In this document: piece by piece, positions 7,488 to 18,701 of the stretch | Numbering within the stretch: the first letter of the stretch is position 1 | Layout: each line of letters starts with the position of its first letter | Source: Bacteroidota bacterium | GTDB lineage: Bacteria; Bacteroidota; Ignavibacteria; UBA10030; UBA8401 | DNA length: 64,000 bases | Reading direction: 5' to 3' | Assembly (NCBI GenBank): GCA_021796215.1 | Contig: JAJYOK010000003.1 | Location: 124,001 to 188,000, forward strand | The notes under the pieces: model-generated | What the model was told of the DNA's origin: nothing | Databases searched by the model: none | The model's input: the letters and a program-made list of their open reading frames with translations, nothing else | Position numbers and translations under genes: made by a program

Positions 7488-10400
7488 TTATTTCATTAGG
7501 AGCATCTTTTTCAGTAGGTACCTACCGTTACATTCCAACCGGGCAAAATAAATCCCGCTCGCAAGTCTCGCTCCGTTAAAGAATGCCTGATGGTACATTC
7601 CTGCTTTCATCGCTTCATTATTTAGAAGTGTCGCGACTTCCCGTCCGAGCAGATCGAACACTTTCAATGTCGTCAATCCGTCTTCGGCAAGTGTAAATTC
7701 AATCGTCGTCATGGGATTGAACGGATTCGGATAGTTTTGAGAAAGCTGGAACTGCAGCGGCGCTGCACCGACTTCTAACTCAACCGAGTATGTGTAAATG
7801 AATTTTCCTTCTTTGTCAATCTGTTTCAAGCGGTAGGCGTACGTACCGGCATGAAGATTCTTGTCAAAAAATGAATATTCTTTAGGCGAATTGCTCATTC
7901 CTGCGCCTTCGACAAAACCGATACGGCTCCATTCCTTCGTTCCTTTCTCTGGAAGCAGGAACGCAGAAAGGGATTTCCGTTCGACATCAAACCCATAATT
8001 GTTCACTTCTGTGGCTGTTTTCCATTTCAATTCTGCATTCAGCCGCATGGATGCGGCAGTAAATGAAGTCAATTCCACCGGCAGCAATTGTTCCTCTTCC
8101 GTAACTGCAAACTGGCTGAAGGATGTAACACCGCTAAACCATACTTCTCCGGTTTCAGATTTTGCGCTGTCGGCAGCAGCAATTTCGGTCCACGCGCCGT
8201 CGCTGTTCGATTCTCTTCTGAAAAGCTTCACTCCACCGGGAAATATATCATCTCGCGAATCAAGAACAGAACAACCGAACGTAAATTTCATTTGCGTGGA
8301 GAATGTTCCGGCATTCCCAAACGCACTGAGAAGGCAGTACCCATTTCCAACGAGAGAAGAACTACCTTCAGGAAGCCGGTTCGGCAAAGCAGGGATTTTC
8401 GTGTACACAAGCGTTATCGGTTCGTCAAATTGTTCCGTGGTGATGAGCGTAAGATTGCTGCACCCCGCCGTCCCGCTTTGAAATGAAGAAACACTAGTGC
8501 TTGTCCCGCCGCCGAATGGCACCGTTGAAGCTTGCCATGCCGGCGAATTATTCAGCGTTCCCGCATATCCATGGATGGAATCTGTTGCCGTCGAGCCGCT
8601 TCCTTCATTGAATTGAAAATACGCAACAAGTCCCGGCTGAACGCCGCTTAACCGGCGATGCATATATTCTCTGATCTGTTCGGTTGACCGTTCTGCTTTC
8701 CAAATGCGAATTTCATCAATCATTCCGGTCGTGAATTCTGCGGTTCCTCCTAAACTGCCGAAGTACGTAACAACGTTCATGTTGGAAATCGGATTGTTAC
8801 TGCTGTTGCGCTGCGCAACAATGTTTCCGTCTAAATACGTCTTGAAACCATTTGTCGTGTTGCGTTTCCATGTAAGGGCAATATGATGCCAATTGCCGTC
8901 TTCAGCAGAAGCACCGACGGGCAATCCACTCGTTTGCGCTCCATCATTAGAGAGGATGTGAACTTTAGTGCCGGAATTGTTCCACCCGGCGACAATATAA
9001 TTCCCGCCGTTTTGCTGCCGTACTGCGGATTGGAGATTGCTTCCTTTGAACCAGTATTCAATTGTAAGCGAATCTCCGCTAAGATTCGTCAATGCATTCA
9101 CCGCAACAGTATTATTTGTACCGTTAAAGCTCAGTGTTGTCCCGGACTGAGGCGAATTTTCCGCATACGGAATTGTAAATGAATCCACTGCTGCAGACGG
9201 CGTACGATAATTCGATGCCGACCCGCCGCCGTTGTAACCAAACACAGCGGCATAATATGTTTCGCCTCCCTCAAGATTCGTGATGACAACAGAATCTGCC
9301 GAACCATTATAGACAACAAAATTTCCCGAGCCGATTTGCGCACCAGAGCCAAACGCCATGTTACCAGAATATGATGATCCATCCGCAGGATTTCCATCAA
9401 CGATATTTCCGGCTTTCATCACAACGAAATGACTGTCGGCATCTCCGCGTTTCCACGTGAGCGTCACTTTGTACGGATAGGCATGCGACGTGGCAAGGTT
9501 GGAATCCGGAGTTGCCGGCTCAGAAGAAATAGCAGATCCGGAGGCAGAAAAAGTATCCGGTGATGTGAAAGAATTATCGTAGAAAGTGAAGGTGGAATTC
9601 TTCGCGCCTGAGGAAACCGGCGAAAAAGTAGCGACAAAACGCGCGCTGTCCGAAGCATTCACGACTGCCGATACTGGTGAAATGATGAATTCGCTCCCTG
9701 AGCTTTTCACCGAATCAATTTGCAGCACTGCCGCTCCGCGGTTTCTCACGTACACCGTATCTGTGACTGAGGAGCCAGTGGCGACGTTGCTGAACGATAG
9801 GGATGACTTTGATGCGAAAAAGTTCGGCGCCGGCAGCGGAGCGGTTGACGAAACGTGCGGAGCAGAGTTCAAGATTGTGCCTGCTTTCCCGCCGCCTGTT
9901 GCGTCAATGAGCGTATTTCCGGACACTTCATCCATCCTCCAATAGCCGATGAGACCGGATTCATTGCCGGCAAGCGAGTTATTCATATCAGATTGAATTT
10001 CAGTTTGCGTGCGGGCAACGTTCCAGATTCTAAACTCATCTACCTTCATGTTTGTGTTCGGATCTCCGCCCCAGTTGCTCTTGCCGATGAAGTTCGTCGT
10101 CCGAGTCACACTGAGCGGAGCCCACAATGAGCCACTAGCCACGATTTCTCCGTTAACATAGATCGTTGCGCTGGTGCCGTTCAACACGCAGGCGAGGTGA
10201 TTCCATTTGTTGAGGGCCAGAACAGACGACGCCTGCACCATCTGGCTTGTCGTACCCTGAAACACATGAAGCGACACTTGGCCCGTAGTTCCGGTGCTGG
10301 CGGCGCAAAGGATATTGTTCGACCCCTGACCTGCTCCAAAGTCGAATATCCGGGTGTAGTTGGCAACTGCGCGAACGTAGACCCAGCTTTCAACCGTGAA

Positions 10401-13400
10401 GTTGCCGTTGAACCACACCGCATCAGCAATATCTACGTATTGGCTAGATCCGTTGAGATCAACCGCATTGCCCGATGTGCTCGCAGCAAGGAACGCTCCC
10501 GTCCCGCTCACATCTACCGTATCGGGAGTGCTGAGAGCGTTGTGAATGAAAACAACGCTTCCGCTTTGCGATCCACTCGCCGTTGGAAGAAATGAAACGT
10601 AGAACTTCGCCGAACTTGATGGAGCAATCGTCGCGCTTACCGGCATAACAGTAAACCGAGCGTTTGAAGACGTTACCGAAGAAATCATCAGCGTATCTGT
10701 TCCGGTGTTCGACACGGTGACGCTGTCCTGTTTTGTCAAACCGATTGCAGCATTTCCAAATGAAAGCGTGGAATTATTCACCGAAAAGATCGGCTGAATT
10801 CCTTTTCCCGAAACGAGAACAGTGTCCGGCGTCGTTTGTGCATTATGCGTGAGAATGATATCTGCATTTTTATTTCCTGTGGACGCCGGCGAAAAAGTGA
10901 GATACAGCTTCTTACTTCCAGCCGGTGCGATGCTCAGTGTTGAAGGAGAAAATGTAAATTCAGCTGAGGAAGAGATAATTCCTGTAACACGCAGTGTGTC
11001 ATTTCCTGAATTGGAAATCGTTACGCTGTCCTGCTTGCTCCCGCCAACCGGCAGGTTTCCAAAATTTTTCGACGACGAAGAAACGGCGTACTCCGAACCG
11101 ATTCCTGTCCCACCGGCAAAAACAGTGTCCGAACCTGCCGGAGTGTTATTAGAAAAAACTATTTTTGCATTGACAGCCGCAGTAGTCGTCGGTGTAAATG
11201 TTATCGTGAACTTTTGGCTGTCGCCTGCAGCGACCGTTGTTGTTATCGGGGTAACGACAAACTGTGTATTTGTTGCTGAAACGGCCGTGACCGACAAAGC
11301 AACTCCGCCGGAATTTTTTATGAACACGCTGTCTACTTTATTCGCTCCGAGATTGACATTTCCAAACGCAACCGAGTCCCTGTTTGCCAGAAAAGTTGCG
11401 GGCAGCGGTACGGTGTTTCTGAGCAGCGATATGGTGTTTGACGATGATGCTTGTCCAACTGCTGCGATGTCCGGCTTTCCGTCGCCGTCCAAATCCGCTG
11501 AACGACATGTCCAGGTATTCGCACCGATCGCGTAGTCTACTTTTGCAGCGAACGACGAGCTGTTTAATGTTCCTGACGTGAACGTGTTCTTCAAAACCGA
11601 CACCGCGGAAGCAGAGGAGTTGGTTGCAATATCCGGTTTGCCGTCGCCGCTGAAATCGGCAATGGTGACCGTTCGATATGATGAAGCGGAAAAATTCACG
11701 CCGGTGTTGAATGATATTGTTCCCGGACTGCTTGTATTCTGGAATACGGTCGCAACTGATGTCGCGCCGGTGACAAGATCCGGCTTCCCGTCTCCTGTCA
11801 GATCGCCGACGGCAAGTCCAAAAGGATAATCCGCTGTATAATTTTGTCGGCCTGAAAATGTTATGTTCCCCAAAGTACTCTTGTTCCTGAACACGGAGAA
11901 CTGAGATCCGTAGCAGTCCACGGCGACGTCTAACTTCCCATCTCCATCAAAGTCAATGAGGTGTGCTTCACGAGGGCCTGATACGGTAACCAGGGTGTTG
12001 ACCACAGTGATCGAAATACTTCCCGGAACACTGTTGTTCTTAAAGGCCCAGAAGCAATTGCCGGAATTGCTCGTTACGATCAGATCCGCCTTGCCATCGC
12101 CGTCCAGATCGCCGAGCGCGACTCCGTGTGCACCGATCGCGCCGTAGTCCAGTCGTGTGGCAAACGAAATGGAACCGCTTGTACTCGTATTTCGGAAGAT
12201 GTAGAACCACCCGGTATTTGCATTAGTTGCCACGACATCGAGTTTGCCGTCGCCGTCAATGTCGCCCACGGCAACATCCAAACCGCTCGTGGGACTGGTT
12301 GAAAAATTTGTCGGTGCTGCAAAAGAGAATGTCCCGGGCGAACTTGTATTTCTAATGACACTCATTCCGTTACTGCTTTCGTTGCCTGTCACTAAGTCGG
12401 GCTTACCATCTCCGTCAATATCCGCTATCGTTAGTCCGTAACCGTATGCTGTTGCCGGCGTCGTTACGTTGGCTGCAAATGAACCGGCTGTAATCTGATT
12501 GCTGGAGGTAAACTTCAGGACAAATCCATTTCTTGAATACGCGGTAAGGTTGTCCGTCGTTACGGTGATCGGCGCATAGGTTGCACCCGTCGGAACGGAT
12601 ACGGTAATAGTTGTATCGGTAGATGCCGTGACTGTTCCTTTCGTCGCACCGAAATAAACAATGTTGTTCGCGGCAGTCGAACTGAAGCCGCTGCCCGAAA
12701 TAACAACTGTCGTTCCTGCTGTCCCGCTTGCAGGACTGAATCCGGTAATTACCGGAACAATTGCTTTTGCCTGAACGGAAATTGTTGACGGCGATCCTGC
12801 CGCGTTGTGCGTCAATGAAATGGTTGCACTTTTTGTTCCGAGTGAAACCGGCGTTGCCGTGATGTAAAGTTTCGCGCTATCGCCGCTGAGGATCGTGAAT
12901 GTGACAGGCGTGAAGGTAAATTGCGTATCGCTGGAGGCAATGTTCGTTATGTTCAGCACACCATTGCCGGTATTACGAATGATCACGCTGTCCTGCCTGC
13001 TTTTAGAAAAATAAATATTTCCAAAATTCTTTGACGTCGCAGATGCCGCATAGACAGGCACACCAATGGGAGCTGTTGAAGGAGCCTGACGTGACAGCCC
13101 GTTGTAGAGTGTCCCGTCCAAATCATTGCCCGTCGCATCGTACGCTGTCGTTCCTGAAGATTCATCGAAACGCTGGTACGCAACAAGCCCTGTTTCATTT
13201 CCTGTCAGTGAACCATAACTGCTTTGAATTTGAGACTGCGTACGTGCAACATTCCATATCCGGACCTCATCAATATTGCCGTCGAATGGATTCAGCGTCT
13301 GGGAGGATGTATCCTGCCTTCCACCAATACGGATATTTGATGTGACAGGAGAATACGCCGTAACAGACTGCGTCTGTTTCAAATCTCCGTCAACGTACAT

Positions 13401-16400
13401 TTTCCGATTTGTTCCATCGAATGTCATCGCCACGTGATGCCATTTGTTATCCCCCCAGATGACCGTACCTTCCGCGCTTCCCTGCATCCCGAATTTCAAT
13501 CCCTGGCTTTCTCCGGAACCGCTGTTCGTCGTCAGAATATACCAGTTGTTTCCCGTATTTCTTCCTTTATCAATCACGCCGTTCCATTGCCATGTTTCAC
13601 CGATCTTCATCCAAAGCTCTACTGTAAAGTTTGCCGTCGTCAGCAATGCGTTCGGGGCGATGTCCACGAACTTGGAAGTCTTGTTGAACGTCAGACCGTT
13701 GCCCGCATTTGACGCAGCCTGAAAAACTTTGGTGGCTGTTGCACTGACATTTGACGGCGATCCTCCGGCAGAATGATAGAATGTAATATTCCCGTTTGAT
13801 GAACCGGAAGGCAGTGCGGCGTTGAATGCCACATAGAATTTCTGATTTCCTCCGGATGCAACCGTTGCCGACGCCGGAGTGATTGAATAATTGCTGTTCG
13901 GAGCTTTGACAGAATCAATCAGCAGTGAAATGCCGCCGGAATTTGAAACCGTAATGCTGTCGGTCTTTGCCGTTCCCACCTGAACCGAGCCAAACGCAAT
14001 GCTTGTCGGACTTGCAGAAAAGTTTGCCGTTGCACCAACGCCGCTTACCGTCACGGTGTTCGGACTGCCGAATGCATTATGAGCCAGCGTGATTGTTCCG
14101 TTTTCAGTTTGTAAAACAGTCGGAGCGAATGTGACAATGAACTTTCCACTGTCGTTCGATGTAATGGTTGCCGACGTTGGGGAAACAGTGTACTTGGCGT
14201 TGTCTGAAGTAACCGACGAAATGGAGAGGTTTGTTGCTCCAACATTTTTCACATAGAAGCTGTCCCTTTTCGTTTGCCCGGTCTGAACATTTCCAAAACT
14301 TAAAGAAGATGTGTAATTGTTTAAATACGGAGCCGGAAAACCAGCCGCTGATGCCTGCCATGCAGGAATATTACCTCCGCTTCCCAATGTAAGATTTCTT
14401 CCTGACAGGGAAATATCCTGCACGGTTGTACCCGCCCCCTCGTCCAAACGCCAGTAAGAAACAAGTCCGGTTTCGTTTCCATTCAATGAATTTGCCATGT
14501 CGGCACGAATTTCTTCTTGGGTTCGTGCAACGCTCCACACACGTACTTCGTCAATTGCACCGGTGAATCCGCGGTACCAAGGATCCGAACTTTCCGTACC
14601 AAGATAGAAAGGAAATGACACATTCCTGTTGTATGTTCCTGAGAGCGTTTGTTTCAATTCACCGTTGATATAAAATCTGGCAGTCGTACCGGAATACGTG
14701 ACGGCGAGATGATACCACGCACTTTGGGTTTTCCCGCTTGCATACAAAACCATTGCCGAGCCGCCTGTTCCGATATAGGCGGACCATCCGTAATTGTCCG
14801 GCCGTATTTTGACGCCGGAATAATTGTCACCAGAGCTGATGACATATCCACTATAGGAGTATTCCTGAACATCGCTTCGCGCCCAGACTTCGTATGTGAA
14901 CGATCCGGCAGGATTGAGAGCGCTCGAGTATGCTGTTGAAACAAAATCGCTGTTTACATCGCCGTTGAAAACAAGCATGTTCCCGGCAGATGAAGCTTTT
15001 GCAAAACTCGCCCCCGTTAAATGATTCACCGAAATCGTAGTGGGAGAACCGGCAGCGTTATGTGTCAACGTAATCGTTCCGCTTGAATCGCTTCCGACCT
15101 GAGGCGAGAATGTAACATATAATTTGGCATTTTCTCCGCTTACTATTGCCAACGCAGCGGGCGAGAAAGTAAGCTTCGGATTGTTGGAAGACGGCGTTAT
15201 GTTCAGCACCCCGCTGCCGGTATTGGAGACCGTTACACTGTCCGTTTTGCTGGAGCCGTTGGCAATATAGCCAAGCGAAACAGAAGAAGATGAAACGGAA
15301 TATGCCGGAGTTCCCACCGGCGCCGTACTCGATGTCCACGATGCACTGTTCATGAGCGCCGCGTTCTTTCCGTGCCCTGAACCGTCGCCGGTTGCGGTTC
15401 CTGTTCCTTCATCAAGCCGGTAATATCCTGCAAGACCGGTTTCATTCCCTGCCTGTGATTGATAGCTTGCCCGAATCTGTGCCTGCGTGCGTGCGACATT
15501 CCAGATACGCACTTCATCAATTTTCCCTTTGAACACTTGTGTGCCGACACTGACCGATCCGATATCCAGCTTTCCAACCGGCGTATTGGGAACAACACTC
15601 GCATTGGTGACCAACTGCTCGACACCGTCTAGGTACAATTTCCACGTTCCGCTCGCCCTCACCGCCGCAACATGATGCCAGCTGCCGGTCGGAAGCTGCG
15701 TACTTGAGGTGACGTATCCCTTCCCCCCGCACAAAATTGCCAGACTTCGAGGCGGAGTTGTCGCCGCATACAATATAATTCCATAACCACTGCTGCCTGA
15801 ATTTCCGTGGTACAATATTCCGGGACTTCCGCTTGCTTGGCCATCCCAATTTACCCACGCTTCCATCGTTGCATTGTCGGTGGCGGTGGTAACAATATCT
15901 GATTCGAGATATTGAGTAGTGCCGTTCAGCGCCACACAGTTTCCTGCATTTGCCTGCGCTGAAAAACTGCTTGTTGCACTGACGGAAACCGTATCTGTAA
16001 CGCTTGCTGCGTTGTGAGCGAAGACCAGCTTTGTCGTTCGTGTGCCGCTGCCGTCGAAATGATAAGTAATGACAAACCATTGATTCGATCCGGTGGAGAT
16101 TGTTGCGCTTGCGGGAGTTACCGAAAAATCCGTTGAGTTTGTGCTTGTAACGGAAGAAATTGTCAGCGTCTGTCCGCCGTTGTTGGAAACATAGATGCTG
16201 TCTTTTTTGTACATGCCCACCGGCACCGTTCCTATAGAGTAGCTGTAACTTGATGCAAGGAACTGCGGGGAGACAATCTTGCTATCCCACAAACCAATAT
16301 TGCTTGAGGAAGCGGTGATGATATCCGGCTTGCCGTCGAGATTTCCGTCCACCACTACATGGCCCCCAATGTTCCAGTACATGCTGCTGATCTGGTTGGC

Positions 16401-18701
16401 GTACTGGAGACGAGTACCCAGCGAGACTGAACCGCCGCTGCTCGTGTTCGGATATACATTCACATACGAATCACTTGTGGCGGATATTATGACATCAATT
16501 TTTCCATCTCCGGTAACATCAGCAGTGGTAATCTTCACCGAACCGTAGTAACCGTCGGCTGAATTGTAATCCTGTCTCGCTCCGAAAGTAATAGAACCGG
16601 CGCTGCTTGTATTTGGTAACACACTCATTTTTGAACTCGTCATACCGCATAAAAGCTCAGGCAGGCCATCATCATTCAAATCCGAAGCTATAACACTTCT
16701 GGGGTATACAGTAACCACGACATACGCTTGTGAAGCCGTGAAGCTTATTGAGGCAGGGACACTCGTACTGCGAAAAACGGAAACGATTTGATCGCTCATA
16801 GTCGAGCCCGATTGAGCAACGGCAATATCCGCATAGCCGTCGCCGTCCATGTCCGCAGCGGTGACTCCGTAAGGACTTGATGAGTTGGTGAAAGTGCTGA
16901 GCTGCGCGCTTGCGAAACTCACTGATCCGGGGGAGCTTGTATTTCTGAACGTGATCAGACGATTGCCATAGGTAGGTGCATCAAGGTAACCAGCAATAGC
17001 AATATCCTGCTTGCCATCCCCATCAATATCTCCTACCGCAGCATTAGTTGGGGAACTTGCAGCCGGTGAGAGAGTTGTCGTAGAAAATGAAAACGAGCCG
17101 ACAGTGCTGGTGTTGCGCAATATCGCTATAGTTGAACCCCCTCCTGTAACAATGTCTTCCACGCCGTCTCCATCAATATCAGCAACCGTAAGTCTTCCGG
17201 GCGTGAAGCTCAATCCGATGTCCACTCTGGTGTCATAACTGCTTGTCGTGAACGCTCCGCCGGCATGGATGTTTCGGAATATTCCGATAGAATTACTTCC
17301 GGCAATTACCAGATCCGGCTTACCGTCTCTATCCACATCCATCGAGATGATGTCGTTTCGTGTTCCGCTGGTCTGATCGATTTGCACGAATGAAGCCGGA
17401 TATGTATTGAAGGATGTCGCCGCCAACGTGTTGTTCGAGGTGAATGTCGGTACAAAAGAATATTTACTCTGCAAAACATGACCACCGGTCTCGACAGTCA
17501 ACAGTCCCGCACAGACTCCACGCGGCACTTTGACCGTAAGCTGCGTTGAAGTTGCCGTCTGAACCGCCGCAGACAGTCCGCCGATGTGAACAACATTGTT
17601 TGCAGGCGTTGTGCTGAAGTTCGTTCCTGTGATTGTTATCGTTGATCCGATGGCGCCCGTTCTGGGAGTGAACGACGTAAAACTCGGCACCGAAGTTAAA
17701 CCGGCAACTGCAAAATTCGACGGCGACCCGGAAGCATTGTGTGTGAACGTGATATTGCCGGTTTGAATCCCGGTAGCATTTGGAGTAAACGTCACAATAT
17801 ACTGCGCACTGTCGCCTGCAAAAATTGCTTTGGCGGTTGTCGATGAAATAGTAAACTTTGCGTTGTTGGATGAAACAGAATTCACGTCCAGAATTCCCAA
17901 GCCGGTATTTTTCACATAAAATGTGCTTGAGGGTGAACTGCCGATATTAACGGAACCAAAATTATGGTTTATCGGAGAGAGCGTAAAAGTCGGCTGACCG
18001 AGGGTTAGCGTAGAAGGATTCTCTACCGTGAGATCACCAGATGTGAAGGAGACGTAATTCCCAATCTTTGAATCATATATATAGGTTGATCCGTTCGTTG
18101 AGAAATCGAGAAAGCTGACCAGTCCGGCAGACCACGGATACACTATTCCCCCCAGTGAAGCTTGAATATCGCTTTGCGACTGCTCAGAATTAAACAACGC
18201 CAGTTCGTCAATGCTGCCGTTAAAATAGCTCGACACGACGCCGTTGCCGATTAGTACATTTCCGGATCCGGAATAATTTGCAGCCGCCGTTCCCGACTTG
18301 ATCAGCACTCCATCCATATAAATTTTTCTTGCTTTAGTCGCTGAGTTGTACGTCACGGCGTAATGATGCCATTTGGAGTCATACGTGATCGGGTCGGAAT
18401 CGAGGTCATCTCCATAAAAGGCAAATGTAAAAACTGAGCCAGATCGGAAACCGATGTGCAGCCCTTTATCTACTGCGTTAGTTCCTTGTCCGACGATGTA
18501 CCCGGCAGCATTTGCGGCACGTTTCACCCAGAATTGTACGGTAAAGGATGAGTTCGTCGCAAATGACTGAACCGCGGATAAACTATTAGCGATGCTGTGC
18601 GATCCATCGAAAGCAACAGATTTATTTTGCGCTGTGGAAATATCGAAACCAAAAACAATCCATACGCTTGCTATTATGATAGTTGTATAGATATTTTTCA
18701 T
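7488..18701 (-). CDS. Giant secreted mosaic protein (3737 residues) with LamG, ASH, IPT and FG-GAP propeller domains and a T9SS sorting tail
   Basis: Signal peptide at residues 1-24. Approximate domains in order: LamG-like 25-214; ASH (choice-of-anchor-D-like) 237-334; IPT/TIG 337-420; seven FG-GAP/VCBS repeats 434-804; ASH 810-914; LamG 917-1124; ASH 1130-1234; LamG 1237-1450; two ASH 1457-1657; LamG 1660-1867; ASH 1879-1980; IPT 1984-2067; seven FG-GAP repeats 2067-2427; three ASH 2433-2727; LamG 2744-2923; ASH 2960-3060; Fn3-like 3060-3174; LamG 3188-3380; then a T9SS type A sorting domain from YPNPFNP (~3662) to the end. FG-GAP repeats carry DxDGDGxxD calcium-loop motifs. No catalytic domain is visible, so it is best read as a cell-surface adhesin or carbohydrate/matrix-binding protein exported by T9SS. 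ATG 18701 is preceded by GGAGAAG. Confidence 0.9.
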   Translation of the reverse strand: MKNIYTTIIIASVWIVFGFDISTAQNKSVAFDGSHSIANSLSAVQSFATNSSFTVQFWVKRAANAAGYIVGQGTNAVDKGLHIGFRSGSVFTFAFYGDDLDSDPITYDSKWHHYAVTYNSATKARKIYMDGVLIKSGTAAANYSGSGNVLIGNGVVSSYFNGSIDELALFNSEQSQSDIQASLGGIVYPWSAGLVSFLDFSTNGSTYIYDSKIGNYVSFTSGDLTVENPSTLTLGQPTFTLSPINHNFGSVNIGSSPSSTFYVKNTGLGILDVNSVSSNNAKFTISSTTAKAIFAGDSAQYIVTFTPNATGIQTGNITFTHNASGSPSNFAVAGLTSVPSFTSFTPRTGAIGSTITITGTNFSTTPANNVVHIGGLSAAVQTATSTQLTVKVPRGVCAGLLTVETGGHVLQSKYSFVPTFTSNNTLAATSFNTYPASFVQIDQTSGTRNDIISMDVDRDGKPDLVIAGSNSIGIFRNIHAGGAFTTSSYDTRVDIGLSFTPGRLTVADIDGDGVEDIVTGGGSTIAILRNTSTVGSFSFSTTTLSPAASSPTNAAVGDIDGDGKQDIAIAGYLDAPTYGNRLITFRNTSSPGSVSFASAQLSTFTNSSSPYGVTAADMDGDGYADIAVAQSGSTMSDQIVSVFRSTSVPASISFTASQAYVVVTVYPRSVIASDLNDDGLPELLCGMTSSKMSVLPNTSSAGSITFGARQDYNSADGYYGSVKITTADVTGDGKIDVIISATSDSYVNVYPNTSSGGSVSLGTRLQYANQISSMYWNIGGHVVVDGNLDGKPDIITASSSNIGLWDSKIVSPQFLASSYSYSIGTVPVGMYKKDSIYVSNNGGQTLTISSVTSTNSTDFSVTPASATISTGSNQWFVITYHFDGSGTRTTKLVFAHNAASVTDTVSVSATSSFSAQANAGNCVALNGTTQYLESDIVTTATDNATMEAWVNWDGQASGSPGILYHGNSGSSGYGIILYAATTPPRSLAILCGGKGYVTSSTQLPTGSWHHVAAVRASGTWKLYLDGVEQLVTNASVVPNTPVGKLDIGSVSVGTQVFKGKIDEVRIWNVARTQAQIRASYQSQAGNETGLAGYYRLDEGTGTATGDGSGHGKNAALMNSASWTSSTAPVGTPAYSVSSSSVSLGYIANGSSKTDSVTVSNTGSGVLNITPSSNNPKLTFSPAALAIVSGENAKLYVTFSPQVGSDSSGTITLTHNAAGSPTTISVNHLTGASFAKASSAGNMLVFNGDVNSDFVSTAYSSALNPAGSFTYEVWARSDVQEYSYSGYVISSGDNYSGVKIRPDNYGWSAYIGTGGSAMVLYASGKTQSAWYHLAVTYSGTTARFYINGELKQTLSGTYNRNVSFPFYLGTESSDPWYRGFTGAIDEVRVWSVARTQEEIRADMANSLNGNETGLVSYWRLDEGAGTTVQDISLSGRNLTLGSGGNIPAWQASAAGFPAPYLNNYTSSLSFGNVQTGQTKRDSFYVKNVGATNLSISSVTSDNAKYTVSPTSATITSNDSGKFIVTFAPTVLQTENGTITLAHNAFGSPNTVTVSGVGATANFSASPTSIAFGSVQVGTAKTDSITVSNSGGISLLIDSVKAPNSNYSITPASATVASGGNQKFYVAFNAALPSGSSNGNITFYHSAGGSPSNVSATATKVFQAASNAGNGLTFNKTSKFVDIAPNALLTTANFTVELWMKIGETWQWNGVIDKGRNTGNNWYILTTNSGSGESQGLKFGMQGSAEGTVIWGDNKWHHVAMTFDGTNRKMYVDGDLKQTQSVTAYSPVTSNIRIGGRQDTSSQTLNPFDGNIDEVRIWNVARTQSQIQSSYGSLTGNETGLVAYQRFDESSGTTAYDATGNDLDGTLYNGLSRQAPSTAPIGVPVYAASATSKNFGNIYFSKSRQDSVIIRNTGNGVLNITNIASSDTQFTFTPVTFTILSGDSAKLYITATPVSLGTKSATISLTHNAAGSPSTISVQAKAIVPVITGFSPASGTAGTTVVISGSGFSSTAANNIVYFGATKGTVTASTDTTITVSVPTGATYAPITVTTDNLTAYSRNGFVLKFTSSNQITAGSFAANVTTPATAYGYGLTIADIDGDGKPDLVTGNESSNGMSVIRNTSSPGTFSFAAPTNFSTSPTSGLDVAVGDIDGDGKLDVVATNANTGWFYIFRNTSTSGSISFATRLDYGAIGAHGVALGDLDGDGKADLIVTSNSGNCFWAFKNNSVPGSISITVVNTLVTVSGPREAHLIDFDGDGKLDVAVDCYGSQFSVFRNKSTLGNITFSGRQNYTADYPFGLAVGDLTGDGKPDLVTGATSVATVFQNTSSPGTISFNTGVNFSASSYRTVTIADFSGDGKPDIATNSSASAVSVLKNTFTSGTLNSSSFAAKVDYAIGANTWTCRSADLDGDGKPDIAAVGQASSSNTISLLRNTVPLPATFLANRDSVAFGNVNLGANKVDSVFIKNSGGVALSVTAVSATNTQFVVTPITTTVAAGDSQKFTITFTPTTTAAVNAKIVFSNNTPAGSDTVFAGGTGIGSEYAVSSSSKNFGNLPVGGSKQDSVTISNSGNDTLRVTGIISSSAEFTFSPSTLSIAPAGSKKLYLTFSPASTGNKNADIILTHNAQTTPDTVLVSGKGIQPIFSVNNSTLSFGNAAIGLTKQDSVTVSNTGTDTLMISSVTSSNARFTVMPVSATIAPSSSAKFYVSFLPTASGSQSGSVVFIHNALSTPDTVDVSGTGAFLAASTSGNAVDLNGSSQYVDIADAVWFNGNFTVESWVYVRAVANYTRIFDFGAGQGSNNILCAASTGTTGQVSLHVFQGTTSQMVQASSVLALNKWNHLACVLNGTSATIYVNGEIVASGSLWAPLSVTRTTNFIGKSNWGGDPNTNMKVDEFRIWNVARTQTEIQSDMNNSLAGNESGLIGYWRMDEVSGNTLIDATGGGKAGTILNSAPHVSSTAPLPAPNFFASKSSLSFSNVATGSSVTDTVYVRNRGAAVLQIDSVKSSGSEFIISPVSAVVNASDSARFVATFSPVSSGAKNSTFTFYDNSFTSPDTFSASGSAISSEPATPDSNLATSHAYPYKVTLTWKRGDADSHFVVMKAGNIVDGNPADGSSYSGNMAFGSGAQIGSGNFVVYNGSADSVVITNLEGGETYYAAVFGYNGGGSASNYRTPSAAVDSFTIPYAENSPQSGTTLSFNGTNNTVAVNALTNLSGDSLTIEYWFKGSNLQSAVRQQNGGNYIVAGWNNSGTKVHILSNDGAQTSGLPVGASAEDGNWHHIALTWKRNTTNGFKTYLDGNIVAQRNSSNNPISNMNVVTYFGSLGGTAEFTTGMIDEIRIWKAERSTEQIREYMHRRLSGVQPGLVAYFQFNEGSGSTATDSIHGYAGTLNNSPAWQASTVPFGGGTSTSVSSFQSGTAGCSNLTLITTEQFDEPITLVYTKIPALPNRLPEGSSSLVGNGYCLLSAFGNAGTFSTQMKFTFGCSVLDSRDDIFPGGVKLFRRESNSDGAWTEIAAADSAKSETGEVWFSGVTSFSQFAVTEEEQLLPVELTSFTAASMRLNAELKWKTATEVNNYGFDVERKSLSAFLLPEKGTKEWSRIGFVEGAGMSNSPKEYSFFDKNLHAGTYAYRLKQIDKEGKFIYTYSVELEVGAAPLQFQLSQNYPNPFNPMTTIEFTLAEDGLTTLKVFDLLGREVATLLNNEAMKAGMYHQAFFNGARLASGIYFARLECNGRYLLKKMLLMK

